From contig NC_064820.1 in assembly GCF_024166365.1 (NCBI RefSeq), positions 52,987,501-53,051,500 on the forward strand: DNA of 64,000 bases. The letters are read 5' to 3'. This DNA comes from Elephas maximus indicus (Eukaryota > Chordata > Mammalia > Proboscidea > Elephantidae). Positions within the stretch are counted from its first letter, which is position 1; every line of letters begins with the position of its first letter. The translations under genes were made by a program, and so were the position numbers. The notes beneath the pieces are model-generated. The model was not told the DNA's origin, ran no database searches, and saw only the letters and a program-made list of their open reading frames with translations. Shown in pieces: positions 1 through 9,851 of the stretch.

Positions 1-430
1 CTAAATATTATGTGTTCCTTTTTTTTAGATAAAAATTCATCCAGGTGCAAATTTTATTATTTTCCCCTCACTCTAAATAATATTGTAGAGCATTCCCTGA
101 AATGCTCACAACCCACTTTGGAAGCCATTGGTTTAGATAAAAATATTTGAATGTGATAGATGATGACTAATAGTTTACATGTACTGATCCAAAGGTAATT
201 CATTCTGTTACCTAGCATTTATTTATTAATGCAAATGCTGTGGTAGATTAATTAGAAAATGATTATAATGTACATACAATGAACATACATCACATTTCAA
301 TTTTTAATCATATTCTTGAATAGATATGAGTCAAAAGATATTAAGGAAAGATATTAAGGTATCCTCAAAAGCTGTTCATAGAGTTAAATATGTTATACAG
401 AGTTAAATATGTTGATTAATGAATTAATGA
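1..430. other. Unassigned AT-rich DNA
   Basis: I see no open frame, TIR, LTR or SINE signature here. It ends in a short TA/CA-rich microsatellite at about 434-490. Confidence 0.5.
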
Positions 431-490
431 TCCATGTATGTGCATGTGTATACATATATATATAAAATACATACATATGCACACACATAT

Positions 491-675
491 GAGTCCCTGG
501 ATGGTGCAAACAGTTAAATGGTTGGCTCTACTAACCTAAAGGATGTTGATTTGGATTCACCCAGAGCTGCCCAAAGAACACAGCCATTGAAAACCCTGTG
601 GAGCACAGCTCTACCGTAATACACATGGGAGTGCCATGAGTCAGAACTGACTCACCAGCAACTAGTTGTTTGGAT
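491..675 (+). repeat. AfroSINE, 'gtccctgg' head subtype
   Basis: A tRNA-like head (gagtccctggatggtgcaa) is followed by a body ending in the tail that afrotherian SINEs share with RTE (a 'gccatgagtcagaactgactc' type end). It is followed directly by a TG/TA microsatellite. The family was recognised from memory and from comparison with the other copies in this window. Confidence 0.85.
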
Positions 676-696
676 ATATACGTGTGTGTATGTGTA

Positions 697-730
<34 letters not shown>
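672..730. repeat. (TG)n/(TA)n microsatellite
   Basis: Alternating TG then TA dinucleotides lie between a SINE and an RTE fragment. It could have grown from a SINE tail. Confidence 0.9.
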
Positions 731-1762
731 GAATGATGCAGGAAGCATCAAAAGAAGATGGAAGGAATACATGGAGTCATTGTAGCCAAAAGAATTGGTT
801 GACATTCAACCATTTCAGGAGGTAGTAAATGGTCAAGAACCGATGACACTGAAGGAAGAGGTCCAAGCTGCACTGAAGGCATTGGCCAAAAACAAGTCTC
901 CAGGAATTGATGGAATACCAACTGAGATGTTTCAGCAAATGGATGTGGCACGACAAGTGCTCACTCATCTATGGCAAGAAGTTTGGAAGACAGCTACCTG
1001 GCTAACAAACTGGAAGAGATCCACATTTGTGCCCATTTGAAAAAAAAGTGATCCAACTGAACACAGAAATTATAGAATATCATTAATATCAAACACAAGT
1101 CAATTTTGCTGAAGATCATTCAAAAGTGGTTGTAGCAGTGTATTGATAGGGAAGGTCAGAAATTAAAGCCAGATTCAGAAGAAGATGCAGAACCAGGGGT
1201 ATCATTGTTTATGTTAGATGATCCTGGCTAAAAGCAGAGAATACCAGAAAGATGTTTACCTGTATTTCATTGCCTATGCAAAGGCATTCAACTGTGTGAA
1301 TCATAACAAATTATGGATAACATTTCAAAGATGGGAATTCCAGAACACTTAACAGTGCTCACAAGGAACCTGTACTTAAACCAACAAGCAGTCGTTCAAA
1401 CAACACAAGGGGATACTGCATGGTTTAAAGTCACCATACTTATTCAGTCTGTATGCTGAGCAAATACTCCAAGAAACTGGACTGAATGCTCTTTAGAAGC
1501 AAGGATGCCGAAAATTTGTCTCACATACTTTGGACATGTTATCAGGAGGGACCAGTTCCTGGAGGTGGACATCATGCTTGTTAAAGTAGAGGGTCAGTGA
1601 AAAAGAGGAAGACCCTCAATAAGATGGATTGACACAGTGGCTGCAACAACGGGCTCAAGCATAACAATTGTGAGGATGGTGCAGGATCAGGCAGTGTTTC
1701 GTTCTGTAGTACATAGGATTGCTATGAGTTGGAACCAACTTTACAACACCTAACAACATATC
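731..1762 (+). mobile_element. RTE/BovB-type LINE fragment (RT domain to 3' end), degenerate
   Basis: This aligns by eye to 52950-54555 of the better copy in this window. It keeps a piece of the RT thumb/finger region (open frame 795-1040, including a 'KNKSPGIDGIPTEMF' block) but then carries many stops and frameshifts. About 0.5 kb of the RT core, including the YADD region, is missing: at about 1475 the sequence jumps straight to the C-terminal 'gaatgctctttagaagcaag' block. It ends in the RTE 3' tail followed by an ATACGT-like simple repeat. It is a dead copy. Confidence 0.85.
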
Positions 1763-1792
1763 AACATACATATATACGTATATACGTATGTA

Positions 1793-2003
1793 TGAGCCCT
1801 GGTGGTGCAGTGGTTAATTGCTCAGCTGCTAACCCAAAGGTCAGTGGTTTAAACTCACCAGCCACTCTGTGGGAGAAAGATGTGGCAGTCTGCTTTCATA
1901 AAGATTACAGCCTTTGAAACCCTATGGAATGGTTCTACTCTGTCCTATAGGGTTGCTATGAGTCGAAATCAACTCGAAAGCAATGAATTTGATTCTGGGT
2001 TTA
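1793..2003 (+). repeat. AfroSINE, long-body subtype
   Basis: The head 'gagccctggtggtgcagtgg' resembles the A-box half of a tRNA. An internal 'aaagattacagcc' block marks the longer subtype also seen at 40302 and 42217. It ends in 'gggttgctatgagtcg', the RTE-like tail. Confidence 0.88.
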
Positions 2004-2269
2004 TATATAACACAAATATGTTGAATATACACACACACATGCATATATTCATGTATTTATTCAACTATTTTTTTTCTTTCAAACTGAAAATGGATGTATT
2101 TAGAAAGACTAATTTAAATTCCTCCCAGGTCGATAGAGCTAACATTTTTTCTTCTGTTCATGATTGGTATATACGCTATCTGTAAAACATCATTTATTTG
2201 TAAAATGTTTTTGCTCAGCAAAGTTTATATAATATAATAAGACTTTGGAAACCATAAAGGAAATGTTCA
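2004..2269. other. Unassigned DNA
   Basis: AT-rich with a short ACAC tract near 2022. I see nothing else. Confidence 0.4.
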
Positions 2270-2274
2270 ATATT

Positions 2275-2866
2275 TGTGATGGTTAAGGTTGTGTGTCAGC
2301 TTGGCTGGGCCATGATTTGCAGTGGTTTGGCAGTTATGACGATTCTCAGTGCTTTGGCAGTTATGACGATTCTCAGTGGTTTGGTAGTTATAACGTAGCT
2401 TGTCAGTTGTATAGTGATGTAATCACTTCCATGATGAGATCCAATATAATGTGACGACCTTCACGATGGAATCTGCTGTGAGTAGCCTAGCAGTTGAAAG
2501 GGAGTTTCCTCAGGGGTGTGCCTGCAGCCAATATAGGTTGGCTTTTGGCAAGGATCTCTGTCTTTTGCCCACTCTGTATCCTGCAGCTTGCTCCTAATTG
2601 TCTGACCTCCAGTTCTTGGGACTTGAGCTAGAAGCTTGCCTGCCAATCTCAGAATTCATCAGCCTCCTTGATCTGAATCTTGGATTCACTAGTCCCTGTG
2701 GCTACGTGAATGAAGAGAAGCATCCAGCCTGACCCACAAACTTGGGACTTTACAGCCTCTACAACCTCATAAGTCATTTCCTTGATATAAATTTCTCTCT
2801 CTCTTTATATATATATATGTAGACACTTCACTGGTTTTGCTTCTCTGGAGAACCCATCCTAAGACA
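2275..2866 (+). mobile_element. Solo LTR, ERVL-like family (copy 1 of 3)
   Basis: It starts TGTGATGG and ends TAAGACA, so it has short TGT...ACA inverted ends. It is flanked by a 5-bp direct repeat ATATT (2270-2274 and 2867-2871). Near the 3' end it has 'gatataaatttctctctctc' and a 'tggttttgcttctctggag' block. Two more copies lie on the minus strand at 10357 and 44127, each also with a 5-bp target duplication. That duplication length fits ERVL/MaLR-type integration. I cannot give the family name with certainty. No internal viral region is present. Confidence 0.75.
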
Positions 2867-2871
2867 ATATT

Positions 2872-3367
2872 CAAAGTTGATAAGTAAATATATTTTCCTT
2901 AAAATATTGCCAGAAATTTTTCTATAAATACTTAGCAAAAACATATTTTGGGGGCAAAATTAACCCCTGTATCATTTTAAAAGCTATATTACCTTAAAAT
3001 TTCTGGAGTAATTTCAAGTAGTTGATTGTACCTGTCAGTGGTCTCACTTTACCTGTTTCCTATTTTGAAAAAGTTTATTTTTAAAGTGAAGTAGTTCAAT
3101 ATTAGATACCATTTTTCCTCAAGGAACTGAAATTCTAGACATACGTCTTTCAGTTTTACTTCTCTAATTCAATTTTATAGATGGGAAGACAGTAACATCT
3201 CCTGTACAAAAGAGGAGAAAGGCAGAGAAAAGAGCATGGGCTCTTACCAATCTGTTACTAAAGAAATTCATTGGTTGAATTTGTTTTCTTCCATTATTTC
3301 TGTTATTCTACTAATTTGATATACATTTCCATTAGAGTTAGTAATCAGGTTAACATCTCTACATTCA
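2872..3367. other. Unassigned DNA
   Basis: No recognisable repeat, open frame or RNA gene. Confidence 0.4.
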
Positions 3368-4071
3368 TTGTTGTTGTTGTTAAAAAAAAAATCGGTTCCG
3401 ACTCATAGCGACCCTGTGTACAACAGAATGAAACACTGCTGGGTCCTGTGCCATCCTCACAATCCTTGTTATGCTTAAGACCATTGTTGCAGCCACTGTG
3501 TCAGTCTATCTCATTGAGGATCGTCCTCCTTTTTGCTGACCCTCCATTTTATCAAGCATGATGTCCTTCCCCAGGGACTGATCCCTCTGGATAATATATC
3601 CAAACTATGTGAAATGAAGTCTTACCATCCTCCCTTCTAAAGAGCATTCTGGCTGTACTTCTTCCAAGACAGGTTTGTTTGTTCTTCTGTACTCCATGCT
3701 ATATTCAGTGTTCTTCACCAACACCATAATTCAAAGACATTGACTTTTCTTTGGTCTTCCTTATGTATTGTTCAGCCTTCACATGCATATGAGTTGATTG
3801 AAAACACCATGGCTTGGGTCAGGTGCCCCTTATCCTTAAAGTGATATCTTTGCTTTTTAACATTTTAAAGAGGTCTTTTGCAGCAAATTTGCCCAATTCA
3901 ATAAGTCCTTTGATTTCTTGACTGCTGCTTCCAGTAATTGTGGATCCAAGTAAAATGAAATCCTTGACAACTTCAATATTTTCTCCATTTATCATGGTGT
4001 GCTTACTCGTCCAGTTGTGAGGATTTTTGCTTTCTTTATGTTGAGGTGTAATCCATACTGAAGGCTGTACT
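3368..4071 (-). mobile_element. RTE-type LINE 3' fragment, antisense
   Basis: It reads from the RTE 3' tail (complement of the 'gactcatagcgacc' type sequence) back through the C-terminal domain to the 'stretch after YADD' region, matching 53870-54555. It is 5'-truncated and has an A9 run just inside the 3' tail plus several frame breaks. It is non-functional. Confidence 0.85.
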
Positions 4072-4190
4072 AATAAAAAAAAAAATGTACTAATAGTAAC
4101 TGCTTATTTGACAGCAATAGTAAAAATATTCTAAAAAATATTTTGAATTTCCCCAAGTTCGAGAGAGTCTGGTCATTAAAATCTATAGCT

Positions 4191-4191
<1 letters not shown>

Positions 4192-4218
<27 letters not shown>
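4192..4218. repeat. (TG)13 microsatellite
   Basis: A pure TG dinucleotide run just before a SINE 3' fragment. Confidence 0.95.
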
Positions 4219-4226
<8 letters not shown>

Positions 4227-4228
4227 CA

Positions 4229-4320
4229 ATTACAGAGTCTAGGAAACCCTATGGGGCAGTTTTACTCTGTCATATAGGGTCTCTAGAGTCAGAATTGACT
4301 CAACAGCACATAACAACAAC
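4229..4320 (+). repeat. AfroSINE 3' fragment
   Basis: Only the 3' half remains: 'aggaaaccctatggggcag' and the tail 'gtcagaattgactc', followed by RTE-like ACAAC repeats. Confidence 0.8.
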
Positions 4321-4774
4321 CTATCTTATACATTTACCCCAAAATTCAAGGAAAGTAAACACACACACACATACAAATTATAATAGTTAACTTTCAATAT
4401 TACATGTATTCATCAAATAGCTATGCAACTACATTCTGCATTGTGTATAAATGGACTTGGAATACAAAATTTTATTTTTCCCAATATTCTCATCTAATGG
4501 GGAATTTCACTAACATTATACTATATTAAAATAATTGTGTATCATTGACTATCAGTTTTTGGTATTATTTATAGTTATCTATTTATTGACCTGAATTGTA
4601 ATTAATTTTTTAAATCCTTTTCAATAATTTTTCTAGAGTATTTTCCTCAATTTTGTCTTGTCTGCAGAAAAAAACATTTGGAAATTTTCAAATAACAAAA
4701 AAATAATGCCTTCTGGAAATAGAACCACATGAGATGGCTTTAAAATATATAAATACATTTCAAATCATAAATCT

Positions 4775-4838
4775 ATATATAATATAGATAGATGGATAGA
4801 TAGACAGGTAGGTTGGTAGGTAGATAGGTAGATATTCA
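4775..4838. repeat. GATA/GGTA-type tetranucleotide repeat
   Basis: An imperfect tatagata/ggtaggta run, probably polymorphic. Confidence 0.8.
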
Positions 4839-6400
4839 CATACATCCAAATATAGTTTCAAATTCATATACTGTAAGATCTGCAAAAGCCAGAAACTATG
4901 TAAGGCAGAAACCTGTCAGAGAAGGAAAACTCAGATATTGTCTCCTAAAACAAGCCATAGAAAAGTGGTAAGACTGTACTCTGTCAAAGGCAAAAAACTT
5001 GAAAGCAGGAAAAACAAGGCAGCTCCATTGAGTTCTGGCTCTCACAGGTTTCACTGTATATGACAAAAGTTTCAGTTTAATAAAGCTCTATTCCCCACAA
5101 AAAGAGATTTTAAAGGTCAGAAATCTTTGACTAAAAGACCAAATTTCATATGAAAAATCAAAATTCAGTGTGCACTACTCTTTAAAATATGAAACTACGT
5201 ACAAAGCGTAAATATCAGAATTTTTTTGTGTGTGAACTGATCCGTAGTACCAAAATAGCAACATAATCCTGTCAAATAGCACCTGTTCCACCTAACATCT
5301 ACCTTTCTCAGTCTAGTATCAAAACCTGAGTTTATTTCAACCCTTATCTTTCTCAAATAATACTATGTAATAAAAAAGAAATCAAAAGTACTTTAGTTTC
5401 AACTGATATTAGTTGATTTCTAAAGATTTTTTACTAGAAAATTTTAAACCATTGAAAATAATCATGTTTCAATATATAAACATTATTAAAAAAACCTTAT
5501 AGCAAGGCACAATTTCAACACTATAATCAACTGTAGTTAATTTGGTTTAAAAATTAGGACTGAATATAAAATATTCTCCTTTAATATTTCTATATTGTAT
5601 TTAAGCCAGTATTGACTGAGATTTTTATGGCTTCAGATTTTGTGTAGTTGTTTCTCTTAAGATTTTCTTATATCCAATACTTTACTATGTAATAATTCTG
5701 AACAAAATTCCAGAAAACTGGGACTGGATACACGTTTGCCTGTTTACAAAGGAAAATGTAAGCTGAAAGTTATAGAACACCATGACATGATTGGCATCAT
5801 TGTCAAGCAAAATCCAGAACTGAAATGATTGTGGAAACTTCTAGAGAAAGAATTACCAAGAACTAATAGGGTTTACAAAGAAGAAGTCAGGGCAAACTTC
5901 AAAGCCTTTTCCCTAATATTATGAAAATCTAATAGGCATGATTGTTTATTTAATTTATGAAACTCCAATATTACCTCATGGAAATACTGGGCCGTATTCT
6001 ATCTTCCTCTCCTAACCTCTTAAATATAGAGTCTAAATTGGGTGTATAAGTTCCGTCTCCCACAGGAAATAAAGAGTACTAACATCTGCCTCTGGCCTGA
6101 TAATGTGGTGTTACTGACATATTACATAATTGTCTTAAGGAACCGCTGAATTAGCTGACAAATGACTAAGCCAAAATCCAAGTCACTGTTTTTGGCAGAC
6201 GTGCTTAGGCAATCAAACGAACCATCTAAGCAACTGCATTCAATAGATATTTACTTACTCGGTAACTCATTTTGACAGCTGTACAAGGTAAAGAGTTATT
6301 AAAAATCAGATGTTTGAGCAGCCACACTGTAGTTCCTTCTTGGTTAAAAATCAACCGATGACATTTACCCTGAAAATTTTACTAACTTATCATATTTTTG
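4839..6400. other. Unassigned DNA, partly old repeat
   Basis: About 1.5 kb with no credible gene. The part around 4870-5060 has the look of an old DNA-transposon remnant, but I cannot name it. The rest shows no pattern. Confidence 0.3.
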
Positions 6401-6569
6401 GAGCCCTGATAGTGCAGTGGTTAAGGACTACAGCAGCTAACCAAAAGGTTGGCAGTTTGAATCCACCAGTCACTTCTTGGATACCCTATGGAACAGGTCT
6501 ACTCTGTCCTATAAGGTCACTATGAGTCAGAATTGACTCGAGGGCAATAGGTTGGTTTTGGGTTTTTTT
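6401..6569 (+). repeat. AfroSINE
   Basis: Head 'gagccctgatagtgcagtgg', body 'ggcagtttgaatccacc' (B-box-like) and tail 'gagtcagaattgactcgag', ending in a T-rich stretch that abuts a foldback element. Confidence 0.88.
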
Positions 6570-6570
6570 A

Positions 6571-7345
6571 GTGTTTTTACGCAAACATACACCTTTCACA
6601 TTTGTTTGCCCACCTATGCCCTCCCCCTAAGGTATTTTTGTAAGCTCACTATGCTAATTTTTTTACGGCAATGTGTAAAAAAAAATTGGCATAGTGGTGC
6701 TGTGTTAGTTATCTAGTGCTGCTATAACAGGAATACCACAAATGGATGGCTTTAACAAACAGAAATTTATTCTCTTACAGTTTAGAAGGCTAGAAGTCTG
6801 AATGCAGGGGACCAGTTCCAGGGGAAGGATTTCTGTCTCTGTAGGCTCTAGGGGAAGATCCTTGTCATCAGTCTTCCCCTGGGTCTAGGAGGTTCTCAGC
6901 TAAGGGACCCCAGGTCCAAAGGATGTGCTCAGTTTTGAGCACTTCTTTCCTGGTGGTATGAGGTCCCCATCGCTCTGCTTATTTCTCTCTTCTTTTATCT
7001 CTTATAAAATAAAAGGTGATGCAGGCCACAACCAAGGAAAACTCGCCTTACATGGGATCAGACCTGAGTAAGATTGCTGCATCCCACCCTAATTCTCTTT
7101 AACATAACCTAATCTTGCTTCATTATCCAAAGGCAGAGATTAGGATTTATAACACAAAGGACAATTATATCAGATCACAAAATGGAGGACAACCACAGAA
7201 TACTAGGAATCATGGCCTAGCCAAGTTGACACATATTTTGGGGGGACACAATTCAATCCATGACAGACGCTTATGAAAATACCTCATGAGGGGAGGACTG
7301 CGTTAGCAAACAAACATAGAAGTTGTGCATTATTTGTGTAAACAT
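6571..7345. mobile_element. Foldback (palindromic) element copy A, split by an LTR
   Basis: The left arm (6571-6700) and right arm (7266-7345) are inverted copies of each other. Together they match the uninterrupted element at 37815-38025, for example 'cttatgaaaatacc' on the right and its complement on the left. A MaLR-like LTR (6701-7265) sits near the centre. The structure suggests a non-autonomous DNA transposon. Copy A is older or more decayed than copy B. Confidence 0.7.
6701..7265 (-). mobile_element. MaLR-like solo LTR, antisense
   Basis: On the minus strand it reads TGTCATGGATTGAATTGTGT... and ends near '...taactaacaca', the layout of MST/MLT-type MaLR LTRs, with AATAAA near the 3' end ('aataaatttctgtttgtt'). 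Candidate target duplications are ggtgc (6696-6700) and gacgc (7266-7270), two mismatches apart. The foldback copy at 37815 shows the uninterrupted site. Four related copies are in this window. There is no internal region. Confidence 0.75.
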
Positions 7346-7578
7346 ATAGTAAGTCATTAATTTCATGCTTTCTGCTGCAGTACTTATGATCTTAGACATT
7401 TGGTTATGAGGTACTGCTTTAGAAAAATTTTGTTCTCACCTGTATTACTATATACATACTCCTACAGCTTTCTTAAACATCCATGTAAAGACGTAAAGCC
7501 CCTTTATCTAGTCAATAATAAAAATTAAAAGCTTTAACATTCATGTCAAAATTTCAACATTTTCACTTCATATCTAAT
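7346..7578. other. Unassigned DNA
   Basis: No recognisable feature. Confidence 0.3.
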
Positions 7579-8224
7579 GTTCAGCAACATCATGATAAAT
7601 GGAGAAAAGATTAAAGTCATCAAGGATTTCATTTTACTTGGATCCACAATCAACACCCATGGAAGCAGCAGCCAAGAAATGACAAGACGCATTGCATTGG
7701 ACAAAGCTGCTGCAAAAGACCTCTTTAAAGTGTAGAAAAGCAAAGATATCACCTTGAAGACTAAGGTGCACCTGACCCAAGCCATGGTGTTTTCAATCAC
7801 CTCATATGCATGCAAAAACTGGACAATAGATAAGGAAGACGGAAGAACAATTGATCCCTTTGAATTGTGGTGTTGGTGAAGAATATTGAATATACCGTGG
7901 ACTGCCAAAAGAATGAACAAATCTGTCTTGGGAGAACTACAACCAGAATGCTCCTTAAAAGCAAGGATGGTAAGACTATGTGTCACATACTTTGGACATG
8001 TTACCAGGAGGGATTAGTCCTTGGAGAAGGATGTCTTGCTTGGTAAAATAGAGGGTCAGTGAAAAGAAGAAGGCCCTCAACAAGATGGATTGACACAGTG
8101 TCTGCAAAAATGGGCTCAAGCATAACAGTGATTGTGGGGATGGCACAGGACTGGGCAGTGTTTTATTCTGTTGTACACAGGGTCGCTATGAGTAGAAACT
8201 GACTCGACGTCACCTAACAACATC
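7579..8224 (+). mobile_element. RTE-type LINE 3' fragment
   Basis: It matches 53935-54555, from the region after the RT core ('atcatgataaatggag') to the ACCTAACAACA end. Unlike the copy at 51352 it keeps the 'tcatatgcatgcaaaaactg' stretch, so it shows what that copy deleted at about 54158. It is broken by stops (for example TAG at about 7734) and by small indels. Confidence 0.87.
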
Positions 8225-8390
8225 TGATATTCAATCCAGAATACCTGCCCTTGAGGCATCTCACAAGCTATGTATTTGATAAGCATCTCAACCTATCAGA
8301 CACTAAACTAAGAATGTAAATAGCTAAGGAAATACGTTAAGGACATTGTAAACATCTGGTGTTCTAGATGTTGTAAACTGTAGTCTTATA

Positions 8391-8468
8391 ACAATGTTCC
8401 ACTGCTATTCATAAGGTTTTCACTGGCTAATTCTTTTCAGAAGTAGACTGCCAGGTCTTTCTTCCTAA
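8391..8468 (-). repeat. AfroSINE internal fragment
   Basis: It contains the antisense 'agaagtagactgccaggtct' block seen in the long-body SINEs at 25853 and 40652. Both ends are lost. Confidence 0.6.
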
Positions 8469-8960
8469 CAACAAAAACAACAGTCTCATAACAAGTTAAC
8501 GTTCCAGAATAACATGTAACTGAACTCCAGTACATCATAGAAATTACTTTAATTTCCTTGTTTCAAAACAGGATTTAACAATTCAGAGAATACAATTATA
8601 GGCACATTAAAAGGACAAAAACCATTGATGTAAGACAGGAAAGAGAAAGAAACAATGAAAAAGAGAAATTAATATAAAAAAATCCTTTCATAATGTAGCA
8701 CCTTGTATTATAGCTACTATTTTACTTATTTGCTGCTTCATCCTTGAATTGGATTATTAATTACATTCTCTTTGTGTGTATTTCACAGAAATCATTTAGA
8801 ACATTGTGGATGCTTAAAACAGACGAATGGATAACCATAAGAATGAAAGAATTAAAGAAGTTTCAATGTAAATACAACATGACCTCATTTAGAGTATATT
8901 TCTAATTATGAAGTAAAAGCTTTTAATATGACTTAAAAAAATTCTTGCTCAGAAAGGCCA
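8469..8960. other. Unassigned DNA
   Basis: AT-rich with no clear feature. It ends at the left target duplication of the composite insertion. Confidence 0.3.
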
Positions 8961-8981
8961 TCCAGGACACAGGTCTCTATT

Positions 8982-9550
8982 TTTTTTTTTTTTTTGAAGA
9001 CAAGAAACACATTTATTGGTAAGCATTAGTATTCTTTGCCACAGTTGCCAGAAGGTCACCAAATAACATTGGTTATTTACACACATCCTACCTGAGCCAC
9101 CCAATGTCCTGCATTCAGGATCTGTGTTTGATACACAGTCCTCTCCATTAAGTCCAGGGGTGTCACCTTATGGTCAGGTGACTGATGTACTAAAAAGACT
9201 ATTCTCTGCCCTTACCCATCTACTGTATATGATGTAATGGAGGGGGGCTGGGATAAATTCAGTAAAGCTCTTATTAAGAAAAGTAGAAATGCAAGGCACA
9301 CAGCAGTACTCGGACTATAGTGATTGCAGAACCTTGCTGAACAGACATTGTGAATGCCCCCCACCATGGAGATGGGAGAAATTCCTTGTTTAGGTCGTAA
9401 TTCTGCTCTCCGGGAGGGATATCCTTGCTTATTTTTCTTTATGTCCCCTGGCTCCATCCTCTGTAGGTTCTTCCTTGTCCAACACTCTACTTAACCACAT
9501 TTAGAGTAGAGTCAGCATTGGAAAGAATTTCCTCCTTGGGGGTTGTACAA
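8982..9550 (-). pseudogene. Candidate processed (retroposed) transcript, source unknown
   Basis: On the minus strand this 550-bp segment ends with AATAAA, 16 bases of spacer and an A-run, which is the usual 3' end of a polyadenylated mRNA. Its base composition is more even than the surroundings. The longest minus-strand frame (9212-9457, 81 codons) has a hydrophobic stretch near its C-terminus ('AVCLAFLLFLIRALL'), but I do not recognise a protein and the frame may be chance. It could be the 3' UTR of a retroposed gene or part of a 3' transduction. Confidence 0.45.
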
Positions 9551-9803
9551 CTTTTTTTTTTTTTTTTTTTTAACAAAGAGAAATTTATTTGCTCACAGTC
9601 TAGTAGGTTACAAGTCCAAATTCATGGCATTGGCTCCAGCGGAAGGCTTTCTCTTTCTCCGCCTTCTCATCAATGTTCCCCCTGCTTCCTCACGCAAGGA
9701 CCCCAGATCTAAAGGATGTGCTCTGCTCCTGGTGCTTCTTTCTTGGTGGTATGTGGTTCCCACCTTCTCTGCTTGCTTCCCTTTCCTTTTATCTCTCTCT
9801 CTC
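9551..9803 (-). mobile_element. MaLR-like LTR fragment ending in poly(A)
   Basis: It matches the 3' part of the LTRs at 6701 and 38250 (minus strand) up to just past AATAAA ('aataaatttctctttgtt'). It is then replaced by an A-run of about 20 instead of the usual LTR end. That is what a transcript polyadenylated in the LTR R region looks like after reverse transcription. Confidence 0.65.
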
Positions 9804-9851
9804 TTTTTTTTTTTTTTTTAATTTTTATTGTGCTTTGACACAGGCCTCTAT

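Larger units (their letters stand above)
8982..9836 (-). mobile_element. Composite retroposed insertion of three poly(A)-ended segments
   Basis: On the minus strand the order is: a tiny L1 3' end with an A tail (about 9804-9836), a MaLR LTR fragment with an A tail (9551-9803), then an mRNA-like segment with an A tail (8982-9550). The whole is flanked by near-identical direct repeats, gacacaggtctctat at 8967-8981 and gacacaggcctctat at about 9837-9851 (14 of 15 identical). The three T-runs on the plus strand are at about 8981-8996, 9551-9572 and 9804-9820. It could be an L1-mobilised chimera or successive insertions into A tails. Confidence 0.6.

Noticed and set aside
4193..4390. Open frame starting in a TG repeat
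   Set aside because: It covers a microsatellite and a SINE.
7546..7986. 146-codon minus-strand open frame
   Set aside because: It is the antisense of the RTE C-terminal region; the same shadow frame appears opposite the RTE at 53879-54316.
9212..9457. 81-codon minus-strand open frame with a membrane-like segment
   Set aside because: It lies in a retroposed segment; I recognise no family and the length is within chance. Kept only as a note in the pseudogene entry.
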